Below, piece by piece: positions 1-12,337 of a stretch of 64,000 nt of DNA. The notes under the pieces were generated by a model. It saw nothing but the letters and a program-made list of their open reading frames with translations, was not told where the DNA came from and made no database searches. The position numbers were made by a program, and so were the translations under genes. Numbering within the stretch: position 1 is the stretch's first letter; each line of letters starts with the position of its first letter. This DNA comes from Lasiosphaeris hirsuta (lineage: Eukaryota; Ascomycota; Sordariomycetes; Sordariales; Lasiosphaeriaceae), in assembly GCA_030549175.1 (NCBI GenBank), contig JAUKUA010000005.1:2418001-2482000 (forward strand), written 5' to 3'.

Positions 1-1746
1 AGCCCTCCGAGCGTGGGCAGCTCAGCAGAGCAGAAGAAGCGCCGGAGTAGCGGGGTGAGCGGCAGAGCCAGCAGCCTGATAGCCCAAGCTAAAAACACTC
101 TTTTTACGCAGGCTGGGGGTCGTACCAACAGCGAACAGGGTGCTGACTCGAAGTCATTGAACCAGACTCCTCTGCAGAAGCTCGGCAAGCAGGACCAGGC
201 TCTTGCCGTGCCCCAAGGCCAGCATAACAATGCTGCCGGCGAATCGCTTCCGGGCCCTCGGTCGACATTCCGAGTGGGCGTCTGGGAGGACCGGAATAAG
301 AAATGCAGACGAACCATGGAGGACACCCATGCCTTCCTCTACAACTTCCTGCACACTCCCGCTCCAGTCCTCGGCCCCGATGGCGTCACTCAAAAGTTGT
401 CCAAGTCTGTGGACGACACGGGAGAGCCACGGGCCCAGGATATGATAGAGACCGATAATGGGTACTTCGCCATTTTTGATGGCCACGCAGGTACCTTTGC
501 CGCGGACTGGTGCGGGAAGAAGCTACATATCATCCTCGAGGACGTCATCAGGAAAAATCCGAATGCGCCCATACCGGAGCTTCTTGACCAAACTTTCACC
601 TCTGTTGATACTCAGTTAGAAAAGCTGCCTCTCAAAAATAGTGGCTGTACAGCTGCTGTTGCCGTACTCCGCTGGGAGGACAGAGTCCCAAGCGCGCTGT
701 CAGCCACTGGTTCACAGGCTATTGCACCGGCGGTGGCTAAAGCTGCCGAGGAAGCTTTGAAATCGGACGACATCAAACCTGCCGAGGCTACAACATCATT
801 GGCTGCCCCGGAAGCTGCCCACGCGAGGTTGAAAGGGTCAGCATCAAGACAGCGCGTCCTCTATACCGCCAATGTTGGCGACGCTCGCATTATTCTGTGC
901 CGCTCTGGCAAAGCTCTTCGTTTATCCTATGATCACAAGGGCAGCGATGAGAATGAGGGAAAACGCATTTCTAACGCCGGCGGACTGATATTGAACAACC
1001 GTGTCAATGGTGTGCTTGCGGTGACAAGAGCCTTGGGTGATACATATATGAAGGATCTCGTTACTGGACATCCGTACACCACCGAGACGGTGATTCAGCC
1101 CGAGCTCGATGAGTTCATCATCATAGCTTGCGATGGGGTACGTTCAGAGTCTTGCTTGGCTTTTTCTTTTCTTCTTTTTTTCCAAAAAGAAAAAAAGTTT
1201 ATGCGTTGAAATGACTATACTGACGATATATTGTAGTTGTGGGACGTCTGTTCGGACCAGGATGCTGTTGATCTTGTCCGACATATTCAGGAGCCGGTGA
1301 CAGCTGCGAAGCTACTTGTTGACCATGCTCTTGCTCGCTTCAGCACCGATAACCTCTCCTGTATGATCATTCGCTTTGACAAGCATGCCGTTCTCGAGAA
1401 CCAGACCAACAAGGAGAACGCCATTGGGGTGGAGGGCGACGCATCTACAGCCTCGGGGAAAGTCAGCGAAGTAGAAAAGATTATAGGCACGACAAAACAA
1501 AAGATTGCGGAAGGGGATGCGCCGGCGGTGGGCGTTTCCGCCAGCAACAGCGGTCGCGGTCACGACCCTGTTCCAATCGAGGATAGGGAAAAAAACTTCA
1601 CCCCTACCATCATTGAGGGATCAGTCGAGGAGGAACCCAGCCTGATCGAAGACTCGCCAGATGCGGAGTTTGACGGATCCGCGAAATGGAACGCGGATGA
1701 GCCGCGCAAGAGTGCTAGCGATGAAGCCGCAACTAAGGGAGCTTGA
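1..1746 (+). CDS. Protein phosphatase 2C, Ptc1-like (5' partial)
   Basis: Mn2+/Mg2+-dependent Ser/Thr phosphatase; yeast Ptc1 dampens stress MAP-kinase signalling. Exons 1-1137 and 1237-1746; the 99-base intron begins GTACGT and ends TTGTAG, and joining restores the PP2C signature ACDGLWDV across the splice. The reading frame is open to the first base, so the true start lies upstream of the window. About 548 residues are visible. PP2C motifs in order: [17 protein letters not shown] (metal-binding Asp), [43 protein letters not shown] and [12 protein letters not shown]. The RRTMED motif with the surrounding NKK resembles Ptc1 more than Ptc2/3. The last ~120 residues after the catalytic core are acidic and low-complexity. 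The family call is firm; the Ptc1 subfamily is an inference. Confidence 0.9.
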
Positions 1747-2404
1747 CGGCATTCCTTGCCGTTTTCTATCTCGGACGACTTGGGAACATCGCGCTCACGA
1801 AAGTCTTGTTGAAGAAGGCTACGCAAGGCTGAGGGGTCTCGCTTCTCGGCGGGCTTTTGTCATGGGCTCTATTTTGTGCCTCCTCGGGAGAGATTCTGGG
1901 TCACCTTCCGAAGCTGGTTTGGACACCTAGAAATTTCGGGGTGCTACGCGGCTTCAAGCCGGAGAAGTCATGGCTGGATTGTTGATTAGGGGAACAGGAC
2001 AGGTGCATCAGGCGATGAAAATGAAGGAGAACATGTAAGATGAATGTGCAGTGCGTTTTTGGTACAACCATCAAACTAGCCGTAGATATACGGCACTCGT
2101 TGCATTTCTCAACACGGGCGGAACAGATACGATACAATACGTCCGGTTACTCTAGGGCACAATGCGGATGCAGTTCAATATGAATGTGGTTTCTTTCCTC
2201 TCTCCCACTATGGATGGCCCTTGTGTGTAAAAAATGGAAGCGCTGCCTTAGCCTTCCAGGCTAGCCATCATCTTCCGCATCAGGTCCCGTTTTGACCATT
2301 TGGGCCGGATCCTTCAATGGCCTCAGCTAACATTCACAGCTGCATCGGACAGATGGAGTTGCCATAGTGCTCGATAATGTCGGGCTTACAATACAGCCCT
2401 GCTT
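1747..2404. other. Intergenic, 3' flank of the PP2C gene
   Basis: No ORF with recognisable protein features on either strand. It holds the 3' flank of the phosphatase gene and runs into the repeat copy that starts near 2405. Confidence 0.5.
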
Positions 2405-2602
2405 TGTTTGTTAGCGCGTGACACTCCCTCCAAGAAGGATATTAAAGCTCTGATAAGGCCCTTGTCGTATTGGGGAAAATGGTATTCTGGCTTTTCGAGG
2501 GGTATATTTGGGTTCGAATAAGGCCTTTTTGGCGTATCAAAAAGAATATTTGGTTTTAAGAAGGCCTTTCCTCATCCTGGAAAGGGGATGAGGAAAGGCC
2601 TT
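2405..2602. repeat. Dispersed repeat copy A ending in a 17-base foldback
   Basis: The stretch from about 2405 (TTTGTTAGCGCGTGACACTC) to 2560 aligns by eye with 18578-18740 (TTTGTTAGCGTGATCACTCC), sharing an ordered series of blocks such as AAGAAGGA, TTCGAG and GGTTTTA-like tracts. It ends in a perfect inverted repeat: arms 2561-2577 and 2586-2602 around an 8-base loop. It abuts the place where the neighbouring MYND gene loses similarity to its family. Non-coding; probably an old non-autonomous element or a retrotransposon fragment. The class is not identified. Confidence 0.5.
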
Positions 2603-3057
2603 ATAAACTTTGGATGCATTCCACCACCCCGGGAGTAGACCGAGCCTGAAAGCGGCGAGTCGGAGATCGCGCCCGGACTCGGAAGGGGAGGCTGTTTCAC
2701 CCTCGTCGGTGAGGCGGAGGCGGTACAGGTCAACGGGGACGCGGTATACGTCGGCCTCGGAGCGGTCCTGCAGGTACGTGCCGTTATCAAGCCGGGTGAA
2801 GAGGTTCATAATTGTGGAGTCTAGATTCTTGGTGGCCTCGGCGGCGGCGGCGGCGCTGGTGAAGAAGTTGGGGTTGTCTGTGCCTCCAAAACTGGTGCAA
2901 GGCGGTCTCCCACACTCCTTACTATGCTGTTTCCAGTCGCCCTTTCGGCAGTCGCGAGAGCAATACTGCGACTTCCGGCACTGAGCGCAGATCTTGAGAG
3001 TGACTCTTGAGAGTGGCCTTAGGGGGGCGACTTGTTGCAGCTGGCGCAGGACGGCAT
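2537..3057 (-). pseudogene. MYND zinc-finger protein, frameshifted and truncated
   Basis: On the minus strand an ATG at 3057 opens MPSCASCNKSPP and then hits a stop (TAA) after 12 codons. In another frame it resumes as CAQCRKSQYCSRDCRKGDW, with HSKEC following: the remaining Cys/His ligands of a MYND finger. The break coincides with a 10-base motif repeated at 13-base spacing (2993-3002 and 3006-3015) plus a run of six C. Removing the duplication and one C gives exactly the 11-residue spacing usual in fungal MYND proteins. Downstream, TRLDNGTYLQDRSEADVYR and LLPGWWNA match the common fungal MYND family, but similarity stops at about 2615, where the foldback repeat begins. The conserved C-terminus is missing. 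No intron explains the break; an assembly error is a less likely alternative. Confidence 0.7.
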
Positions 3058-5284
3058 GGTGGCCTAGAGAGGTTCGTCAGCGTTTTTGTATAGGAACGGG
3101 GAGCCGTTGTAGAGATCGTACCTTGAGTTTCCGTTCCCTACGTGCTCTTCGCTGTTGGCCGGATGTGGGCTTTGAGGTTCAGCTGACTGGCTAACCACAA
3201 CAAGCCTACTTATCTGGCGGGGTTTGAGAAGCAGAAACCTAGACCAGCGAAGGCCGCGGGTATGGCTTGAGAGGCAAGCATCCTCATTGCCGCTTGATTG
3301 GCACGATCTGCATATGTGGGGTCTTGAGCTTGAAAAACCAGCCAGGTGTCCGTATGCAACCCGTGATAGCTTCATTGTGTGTGTTGCCATTCTCGCCAAT
3401 GTCCAAACAAACCTACACCGCCTTCCTAATTACTATGCGAATCTAAAACGGCTAGATTCAACGGCGTCAAGTACCCTATGGTAGCCTTTACAATTACTAT
3501 AATAAATCCAGGTCATCATTCACCGAATCCCTGGCGCAGTGGGCGCCTCTATGCATAACACCGCGGAGGGAGAGAGAGAGGGGTCAACTTGGAAGAAAGG
3601 GGAAGGGATGTATCACAGCGAATTACAGGAATGGAGCAAACATGCATGTCGGTGGTGCAGGTCAAAGCGTGTCCGTGGCCATGTAGAAACTTGGAGCGCT
3701 GGAGGGGTTCACACCACCATTGATCCCCAAGCAATGCATGCTGCCGGGGTGGTGATGGCAGCTCTCAGTTCTCCCACGCGGTCGAAAATGCCCAGAGGTT
3801 TGTTGCCTCTTCCCCATCATGTTTCGATCTTCTCAAGACAGGGCTCTAAGGTACGAGCTGATGTGTGTTTCACCAAGGCACTAGTGCACCGATCAGCGCC
3901 AGCGTTCTTGTCCGATGTCCTGACGACTTGTCATTTTTGTGCTGGCGTCGTGTAACTGTCGATGGCAATCTTGGTCCTTAAAGGTGCTGCTATATGGCCA
4001 TTCCTGTGGGCGCTGCCATCCATTACAAGATATTGAGCAATGCCCCGTCCTGCTTCTACGAGTGTTCTGGCCAGCGAGAATGGCGTTGTTCAGGGATATA
4101 AGTGTGGGGGGAGGACCGAGAATGGGTTAGGTAGCATCTTATACAAGGTGTTACCGTGCCGCCGAACCTCCAAAGCAGCACAGCTCACTAGAACCTGGGT
4201 GGAAGGCGGTTGGCGATTGGGGGCAGCTATCCAGAGGAAATGTCTAAAGATGGGATATTACTTGCAGCTGGCAGGACAGGACAGGCTGACAGGAGACGGG
4301 TCAATCCGTCGCGCTCGTAGGTGGTGTTGATGATGGAATTGATGAAATAGAAACTTTGTTGGAAGAACGCCAGGACACGCCTGCTGAAGAGGGCGCCATC
4401 ACCCCTCCCTCCCCCAGCGCCCGTGCTCGCCGCTTTAGGGTCCCTTTGGCAAGCCACCCCTGGTCTGCTCTCCTCCCAATGCATGCCGAATGCACGCCCC
4501 CAATCGTCAATCAGGCGAATAGGACATTCACAAAATATCTCGCCTGGAAGAAGAGCGGCCACCTGCAAACCGGCCATTCCTCTCACCTCCTTTCGCACGC
4601 ATCTCTCCGATTATTTTTTTGCCCGGTCCCTTCGTTTGGCGCATCGAGAGAACGGCAAGGCATTCCGTCCTTCGTTGCTTGCTTGGTGTCGTCTACCCCG
4701 GCATCCTGCAACTATCTCGTCTCCCCGTCTCTCGCTCAACGTTCGTTTAACCCCTACCTAAAATCAATCACCTCGCTGCCCTCTCCTTCCCGAGGTGGCC
4801 TATCATTTGTCATTGGGGGTGCCAATGGTCATTGCCAATCGCCCGAACACTCCTCTTGTGTCATCCGCAGCCAACGTTGTCAGGGTCGTCAACGATTGAG
4901 AAGCAGGGGGCTCCACCGGTCTAACTACTGCGCAAATCTTCCTCTGGCTACTTTTGGACCGTTTTGATCCCCAAGTCCCCTCTGGCTTGCTGCCCCGACT
5001 TTTCAATGCCAATCCTAGACCTGTCTCCGCGCCTCGAAACAAGCCGCTGATCGACTGCAACGCTTCCGCGAACCAGCTTCCTCCCATGATTTTTTGCGCC
5101 CTGTCCGGGCTGCTTCTGTAGGCTCGGCCAGCTTCTGTGGTTCAGCCTCGCCGACCCCTGAAACCAATCGTCTGTGGCCCTCGCAACACGCCCGGATCGT
5201 CATCCAAAAGATTTACCCACAAACTCAACCATTTAACCTGCAGTCGCGGATAGAGCCCAGGGAGGTCCAAAGGGGGAACCGGAG
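3058..5284. other. Intergenic, 5' region of the ADF-H gene
   Basis: About 2.2 kb with no convincing gene. Short ORFs on both strands lack family features. The stretch from about 4560 to 4790 is rich in C and T on the + strand, as is common in fungal core promoters and leaders, and probably belongs to the ADF-H gene that starts at 5285. Confidence 0.5.
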
Positions 5285-8200
5285 ATGTCGTTGAATGGCC
5301 TGGATGACGCAAAGGTCAAGGAGGCGCACGATGCTGCTGTCGCGGAGCCTGGAGGATGGTATGAGAAACCCCAGCGCATTTCCTATATCTTGTCGACCAT
5401 CAATTGCTAGGCGCAAACCCGAGATGCATGTGTTTTGTCACTGTTCTCTGTCTGGCCTTATTCCGCTCTTGTTTATTGGCTTTAGTCGTATGCTGATCTT
5501 GAACCAGGTTCCTTCTCAAATACACCAGCCGCGATGGGGTCGAGCTGCTAGACCGCGGCACTGGGGGTGTCACCGAAGTCCGCAATGCTGTAGAGCAGTA
5601 CGAAGAGAAGTCGCCGCTGTTCGGATTCTTGAGATACCGGCGGCGGAACGTCATCATCAAATACCTGCCTGAAGAATGTTCCAGGCTGGTCCAAGGTTTG
5701 TTTCAGCATGCCCTTTGCTATATACCCCCTTGCGGCATCCAGCGTGTTTCTGGTGTTTCCGCTGTGTCGCTTTGCTCAAAGGAATACAAGCTTACTTTGA
5801 GATGCGCTAATCCCGCCTATAGCACGAGTAACGGTACACTTTATTTCTGTCTGCGACCGATTTTCGCCATACGATACCGACTTCTCGATTAGTGAGGCAA
5901 AGGAGCTTAAGGACACCAAACTGTCTGCAGCCTGTTCGTTGCATGCGGCATCTGGCTCGACATCATCGTCAACTAGCTCGTTGCGACGGAGACGGTTGGT
6001 AGAGATTACCGAGGAAGAGGAGGAAGATTTAAGAGACAGAAAAAGACAGTCCATTGTGAAAGAGGAAGAACAGACAAGGCTTCCTGGCGCCGAGACGGAT
6101 CCACCTGCTTCATCCTCAGACCCTCCTGTCACACTGAACGCAGAGCTCGCCAGCTCGCCCGAAGCATCAAAATTCGCCGACGAATCTGACCCTCCCCGCT
6201 TCACCGGGGCGCCTAGGTCATCTTCGCCAGCGAAATCCTTCGACGATGCGGGGAGGCGCATGTCATCGCAGTCATCACGACCGGATATTTACAGCACGTC
6301 TGCTTATCCATACGGAAAGCCGCGCGTGAAGCTTGCTCCCCGCCCTTCTGCTGATTTGAGTGGTCGGCCACGGACTTCGGCTGGAGCTGCCACGTTTAGA
6401 CCAGTCTCTACAATTCCGGCGGGTCTCAAACTGTCCAAAACACCCAAAAAAGGCAAGGTACGCGACCAGGACGACGACGCGCCCGAATCGCCAATCAAAG
6501 AGGAGCCGGAAACGCCATTTTCAGCAGTCTCGAATCCCAGCCTCGGACTAAAAGCACCTAAACTTGGGCCTGCCCGACCGCATACCAGCAGCGGAGCCCA
6601 CACCGACGGCTTCTCGGTTCCTTCCTTTCGGTCAAACATGCCTTCGATGCCGCCGCCGCCAAATAAGCAAAATGTCATGACGCCCGAGAAGCAACGGCTA
6701 TTGAAAGCGATGAAACTCAGAGAGAAGAAAAAGACGATGACCCTACAGCTTCCACAAGATCCATTGGCGGCGGAATCATCATCAGGACCTAGCACGCCTG
6801 GTCTTGCTGAGCAAAGCACCGAGCCTAAGACCCCAGCCAGTGTGAAGGAAATGGAAGACGTGCTTGCTCCCACCGATGCTGGACCGAGCAACCGCCTATC
6901 CATCTCCAAGGCAGACTCCGGCGTCGACATTGGCACTGATCAAACGTCAATCACAGACTCCCACCCTACCTCCCCTTTCGGCACCTCCGAGATTGGTGAT
7001 TCTACCCAGGCGTCGTCTCTATCCGAATCGACAGACGAAACCATTCTGGTTGAAAAAGAATCAAGCCTCAGATCCGAGGATGATGATGATGCTAAGAGCA
7101 GCGTTGCAGTGCCGCCATCATCGGCTACTGATGAGGACCAGCCGGCCGACGAAGATAACCGCCTGGTAGAGGTTAGCGTACATGACAGGCAATCCGAAGA
7201 GCCCGTTGTAGAGAACTTGGATGCCGATGAGCAAGAGGCTACAGAGGAGGGAGAGGCTCCTATTGCAACCCAGGGAGCAAAGGATAGGAAAGCAGCTGGA
7301 CTGGCAGAAGTCTCTCCACCTGCACAAGTGTTGCCAATATCCAAGTTCTCCGTGGCGCCATCTTCGCCGGCCGAGCAAAGGACACAGTCGGAAGAAGCAC
7401 TTCATGGCTCGGGAATATCCCCCGTTGAACCGAATGGCGGGGAAGCTCCACGAACACCGCAGATTCGGATCCCAGTCTCAAAGTTCTCAACTCATGAGAG
7501 CAGGTTGCCTACAAGCACCACTAGCCAGGCAATTCCGTCGATTGTCACGCATGTGTCTGACACAAACGATAAGGCTGGAGCCAAAGCTGAAGGGAGTTCG
7601 CCTACATGTAAGAAAGAGGCTGAAATTGGAGATGTTTCCGAGACAGCCTCTGTTGAAACGAGGCGATCCAAGCGGATAGCTGCATTGGACCCAATACGGA
7701 CCGACTTGAACCTCCCCAAAAAGGAGAAGCGGCATTCAGAGGCCAGACATTCTGAAGCTAGCCTGTCAGACGACGATGGCTTGATGGATGAGCTGCAATC
7801 AGCAACCGTTCAGCAAGCACAGCCCATTACTGTATCAAAGTCTCCTATTAACCAATTTGTGTCGGGTGATTCAGGCACGAAGCGGATGGGTGCTGCGTTG
7901 GAGGGTGGCTTGTCCCCGCCTCGTGTTGTGAGGACAGTATCTAATCCCATCCGCGGACCTCTTCTAACCCCGGACCCCTCCATGAGCTCAGCTAGGGCTG
8001 TTTCATCGGGTGCTGCCTACCTGCACAAGATAACGCAGCAGCAATCGTCATCAGATCTGCGACCAAAGACCGGAAAGATTGGCTCGAGCATTTCGCAGCG
8101 CATCAAGGCTCTTGAGAAGCTATCGGCCAACACTGCCAGCACTGGTGATACTGTGCTAAAAGAGCGTCCCGCGTCTTCATTCTTCTCTGTTCGTAAGAGA

Positions 8201-9765
8201 GAGCCATCGAGGTCGCCATCCGTGGTTGAGCGGACGAATTCCCTTACACGGGTGACTACGACGCCTTCACCACCGGAGTCCGGGGAATCATCTCCCGAAA
8301 CCGGGAAGACTTCCCTACGGGATAGGACCGGGTCTATGGTGAGCCGACTTTCCATGTTTGAGGGTGGCAAAGTGCCCAGAGGCCGACCTGAATCGATTCA
8401 AGTGACAGCTCGAATTGTCCGTGACACTGCCCAGCGATTCCCCAAAGCCCCCGAACTGAGGGCCGACCCGACTGATTACGAGCCGCTGGATCTGAAGCAA
8501 TCACCTTTACTTGTGGATCTTAAAAAACGTGCACATTCCCCGAGTCCTCGACGACCACCGAACACCGCGCCAGCCCTGAGTGTGCCAGAGCAAGAAGAAA
8601 AGAAGTCTCTTTTACAGAGAAGGTTCTCGACAAAGGGCCGAAGGTCGCAGTCCCACGACCGACATGACAACGACGAAAAGGAGGTGGACAAGGATACTGA
8701 GCCAGCGCTGCGTTCTCGACGTCGGTCATCGCTAACAGTAGTCAAAGACTTTATCAAGGATCGCCGTGAGTCCCTTCTAGGGGCAAGGTCACCATCGACA
8801 GACAACCTAAACCTTGACATCTCGGCCTCGCTAGCAAGCCTTGCTTCTCCCACTATCCCCACACCGTCAAAGTCGCCATCGCGACCACCCTCAGTGCACC
8901 AGAATGGCATCTTCCCCCGTCGCCTTAGTATCAGCAGCCGGCGATCATCTATTGAGCAGAGTAGCCCTGTTGTTCCTGCCATTGGACTTGTGAGCGCGGG
9001 ACAGTCCCCTTCCCGCGCAACAGAGGCCAGCGGCGACTCGGACCTGGAGGGCAGAAGCGTCCACGGGCTTGGTGATAAGGCTGGATCTATGTCTGGCGGT
9101 TCTAATCCCGGGTCGGCTACCACCAGCCCAAACCCAGGAAAGGGAAATGCGAGCCGTGCAACCCGGTTTATCCGCCGTCTTTCTAATACGCTTGTCTCGA
9201 CGAGAAAGACGATAACGCCGTCTATCTCACCAACTGTGGCCGAGGAGGATGCTGATGAAGTTGAAGCTGCAGGCATGGGCATCTCGCAGTCGAGGGGAAG
9301 CACAGCAACCGGAGCACCGTCATACCTGCAGCCAAGTATTGTAGCATACATGGGTGACGTCAACGTCCAGTTTCCTGACAACTTGCTCTGGAAGCGTCGG
9401 ACTATCTGCCTTGACAACCAAGGGTTCCTGATATTGAGCGCGATACAGGGCGTTACAGCCACAATGCCCTCCACTGTCCCCAGCAAGGACAGACATCACC
9501 AGGCTGGCGCTATCAAGCGTTATCATATGAGCGACTTCCGGCCTCCCTACCCACCCGAGATGGAATTGCAGGAATTGCCCAACAGTGTGGTCCTCGACTT
9601 CGTGGATGGCAGCGGGCTCCAAATCGCCTGTGAGGACAGGGCCGGGCAGACGAATGTTTTGCATGGTAAGTCACACTGTACCATATCTGCGTCCGGAGCA
9701 ATTGCTGACAATTTCAAACAGTCCTCCAAGAAGCCCACCGGAGCCATACCAGCTTTGGGAAGTGA
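5285..9765 (+). CDS. ADF-H (cofilin/coactosin-type) domain protein with long disordered region
   Basis: Exons 5285-5358, 5508-5695, 5823-9665 and 9722-9765; 1382 residues. The splices are supported because they rebuild a continuous actin-depolymerising-factor homology domain (residues 1 to about 140): EPGGWFLLKYTSRDG, FLRYRRRNVIIKYLPEE, then ARVTVHFISVCDRFSPYD. Such domains bind actin. Residues of about 150-1240 are Ser/Pro/Glu-rich and low-complexity with basic patches. The last ~130 residues are conserved-looking again (VAYMGDVNVQFPDNLLWKRR onward, ending LQEAHRSHTSFGK) and could be a small folded domain with a PH-like strand pattern; that is inference. The start was chosen because it gives the full N-terminal strand of the domain after a C/T-rich leader. 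The biological role is not known to me. Confidence 0.85.
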
Positions 9766-11027
9766 ATGTCCCAATGGCCACTCAAAGCAACGCCTAATCC
9801 TTTATGACCACATCAATGATCAGGGCTCACACAACACTTGTCTGACGACTACTACTATTTCCTTTTGTGGAGCCAAGCGCCCTAATACACCACCTCCATT
9901 CACGCCCTACGGATTCCTTGTTACCCTTTCCCACGATTATTGGCTCATTCGCGCCGGGGCTCGACCTAGCTTTCCTCCCTACACGGCTGAGCACAATTTC
10001 ACTTCTGTTTCTGTCTTTACATTACACATGTATACCTTGGGATGTGGGATCCGTCCTTGTTTACGGTCGTCGGGTTCCGTGCTTCATGATACCACCATCT
10101 CCCTGTGAGGGATTCTGAGCATTTCTTTACTTGATCTTGGGGGGTCCATCTAACGGATTGAACGCCAGCATGGAAAGGGGCGGCTTTTGATTGTCGACGG
10201 GAAGACGGTTTAGGACCTTCTCTCCAAAAGCGTGGAGGATATGGCCGCGGAGAGGTCTCTACAGGCAACAACAGCCTATTCTATGGGAAGTTAGCATTAC
10301 TTCTCCATGTACAAAGTAGCAGACTCATGTCCGCATAATGTTGTTTGTACATAAGTCAAATGTGTAGCCTCGGGTCCCTACAAATTTGGACCAGAGTGCT
10401 GGTGGCTTGCGATTCAAGCATTTTAAACAACACTGTCAACTTTCTGTGCGAGTGATGTGTGCCTCACAAGCTGCTGCCTTCGCCTTTTCAAACATAGAGC
10501 CAGGCTCACAGTCAGCCATGTTGCAAGGATTCAATGCGTCTGTTTGCCACATTCATTATGGGTGAGGGAGATGAGATTTAATGGCCCAAATAACGCCACC
10601 TCCCCTTCCTTTCGTTTATCTAATTCTTCTCACTCGTGCAAGACAGGTAAAGTGTATTATGACATGCCAATTCGTCCTCGTCCTCCCCTCTTCATCATCT
10701 TGACTGAATGAGCAGACCGCGTATGCACCGGAGGCTTTCAAGCAGTAAAACAAAAATAAATGACAAGTTGCAACGCCGTCCAGCCGGGGCGATGCAGTTA
10801 ATATATGATACAAGTCAGAAAAGACGAGAGTGGGCGGTATTCAGTTTGGAGTGAAGGATTGGTGGATCGGTATCGTCGAATGGCCGACAGAAACACACAC
10901 CGATCATTTATCCCAGATTTTCCCACTTGCATTCCGCCATGTTTCTCTTTCCTCTCTTTTCCCCTGTTCCTCTGTCGAGTTCCGCCCGGGAGAAGAAGCA
11001 GAGGGGGAAAAAACCAACTAGCCCCGC
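9766..11027. other. Intergenic between convergent genes
   Basis: 3' flanks of the ADF-H gene (+) and the tom22 gene (-). No supported ORF, RNA gene or repeat was seen. Confidence 0.5.
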
Positions 11028-11594
11028 TCACAACGACGCCTGCGCTCCCAGGGCCGCGCCGACCCTCTCGGCGGTGCCCTCCTCCTTGCCGCCGGCCGAC
11101 GTCAGCAGCTCGCTGCCCATCTCGCGCATCTGCTGCTCCTGCTCCATGGCCAAGATGCTCTGGTCCTCGGCATACGCCAGGGCAAAGGGCACGCCAACGA
11201 GCAGCGCGCTGACCGACACGGCCCAGGTCGCGCGGCCGGCAAACGTCAGCGTCGACTTGACCAGCCCCGCGGCGCCCTCTACCTTGTCCCACACCCAGCC
11301 CCGGGTGGTGGGCGGCACGATGTCGCGCAGGGCGAAGAGGCGGTCCGCGAGCGTCTCTTCGGAGGGGTCGTAGTTGGAGTCTGTGGAGATTTCAGAGTCT
11401 GGAGGGGGGGGGGAGGATGTATGTTAGTGGCAGTGTTTCTCGGTGGGAGCGGGAGAGAAAGGGCAGTGGGCTGGCGAGGCAGAGACTGGATGGCGAAGCG
11501 TACCGGTATCAGAGTAGTCATCCTCGTCCTCCTCGCGTAGGCGCGCCTGCTGCTCCTGGAAGTGCTCGTCCTCGACTTCGGTGAGTTGGACCAT
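11028..11594 (-). CDS. tom22: Mitochondrial import receptor subunit Tom22
   Basis: Central receptor of the TOM complex in the mitochondrial outer membrane; it accepts presequence proteins from Tom20 and Tom70 and organises the Tom40 pore. Exons 11594-11504 and 11398-11028 (minus); 153 residues, the usual fungal size. The intron begins GTACGC and ends in a C-rich tract before CAG. The acidic cytosolic half ([25 protein letters not shown]) is followed by [16 protein letters not shown], one membrane segment (about residues 90-110, [17 protein letters not shown]) and a short Gln/Glu-rich intermembrane-space tail ([13 protein letters not shown]). This matches Neurospora Tom22 in layout. It is one of two clearly mitochondrial genes in the window. 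Confidence 0.95.
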
Positions 11595-12337
11595 TGCGAC
11601 GGGTTTTTCTGGTGGGGATGCTTGGAAGTCGTGCACTGATTGACGACCTAAGTTCGTCAATTGATTTCGTGTCGGTAATCAATGGACGAAAAGAGGATGC
11701 GTGGTTGTGGATATGGTATTCGAGTGATTCGTAGTTTTGGAGGTCGGGACGTTGTTCGCAGGGCTTTCTTTCAGAGCTGCTTGCAAAATGTCTGTCCCCA
11801 GCTGGGAGCATGACGAGTTTTCCAGGGGTGGCTAAACCTGAAGCGGATTAGCGCTTTATCAACGACGAGATGATTGAGCGGTTTGATGGGGACGCCCCAC
11901 TTTTGAGCCCGAACGTTCTCCCCCTTTTGTTCACAAGTCATGTCGTATTCTGTGAAGTCATCGAACCCGTTACTTGCTTGTTATTAACGGTAGCAACACC
12001 CAAATCAACTACCGCCCGTTGAACCTGGCAGTGGTGTTGCCGTTCTACCAGGCAACGGCTTGAGTCCATAGCACATACCTTGTTAGAACCCACTCATAAT
12101 CACCCAAGAAATCAAATGTTAAAAGCCGGAAGATATAAGATGCGCTGAGCTCATGATATTCTATCTTTCGCCGCTGATTCAAGCTATGAAACTCTGACCC
12201 CCGGATTCGCTGCATGCAAAATGCTAGATCATGGAATTTCCTTCTCTCCAACCCCAAAGCAGTTCCGCAGCCAGGCTCCACGCTGATGCTGACCCCCCAC
12301 CCAAAAATGAAAAAGCCGTTTCAAATTACTGAGGAAA
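11595..12337. other. Intergenic, tom22 promoter side
   Basis: 5' flank of tom22 (-) and 3' flank of the antiporter gene (-). No supported gene or structured element. Confidence 0.5.

Noticed and set aside
4356..4967. 203-codon ORF in the leader region of the ADF-H gene
   Set aside because: C/T-rich leader composition, overlaps other frames, no conserved features.
8476..9486. 336-codon minus-strand ORF
   Set aside because: Antisense to the disordered region of the ADF-H gene; composition mirrors that gene and shows no family motif.
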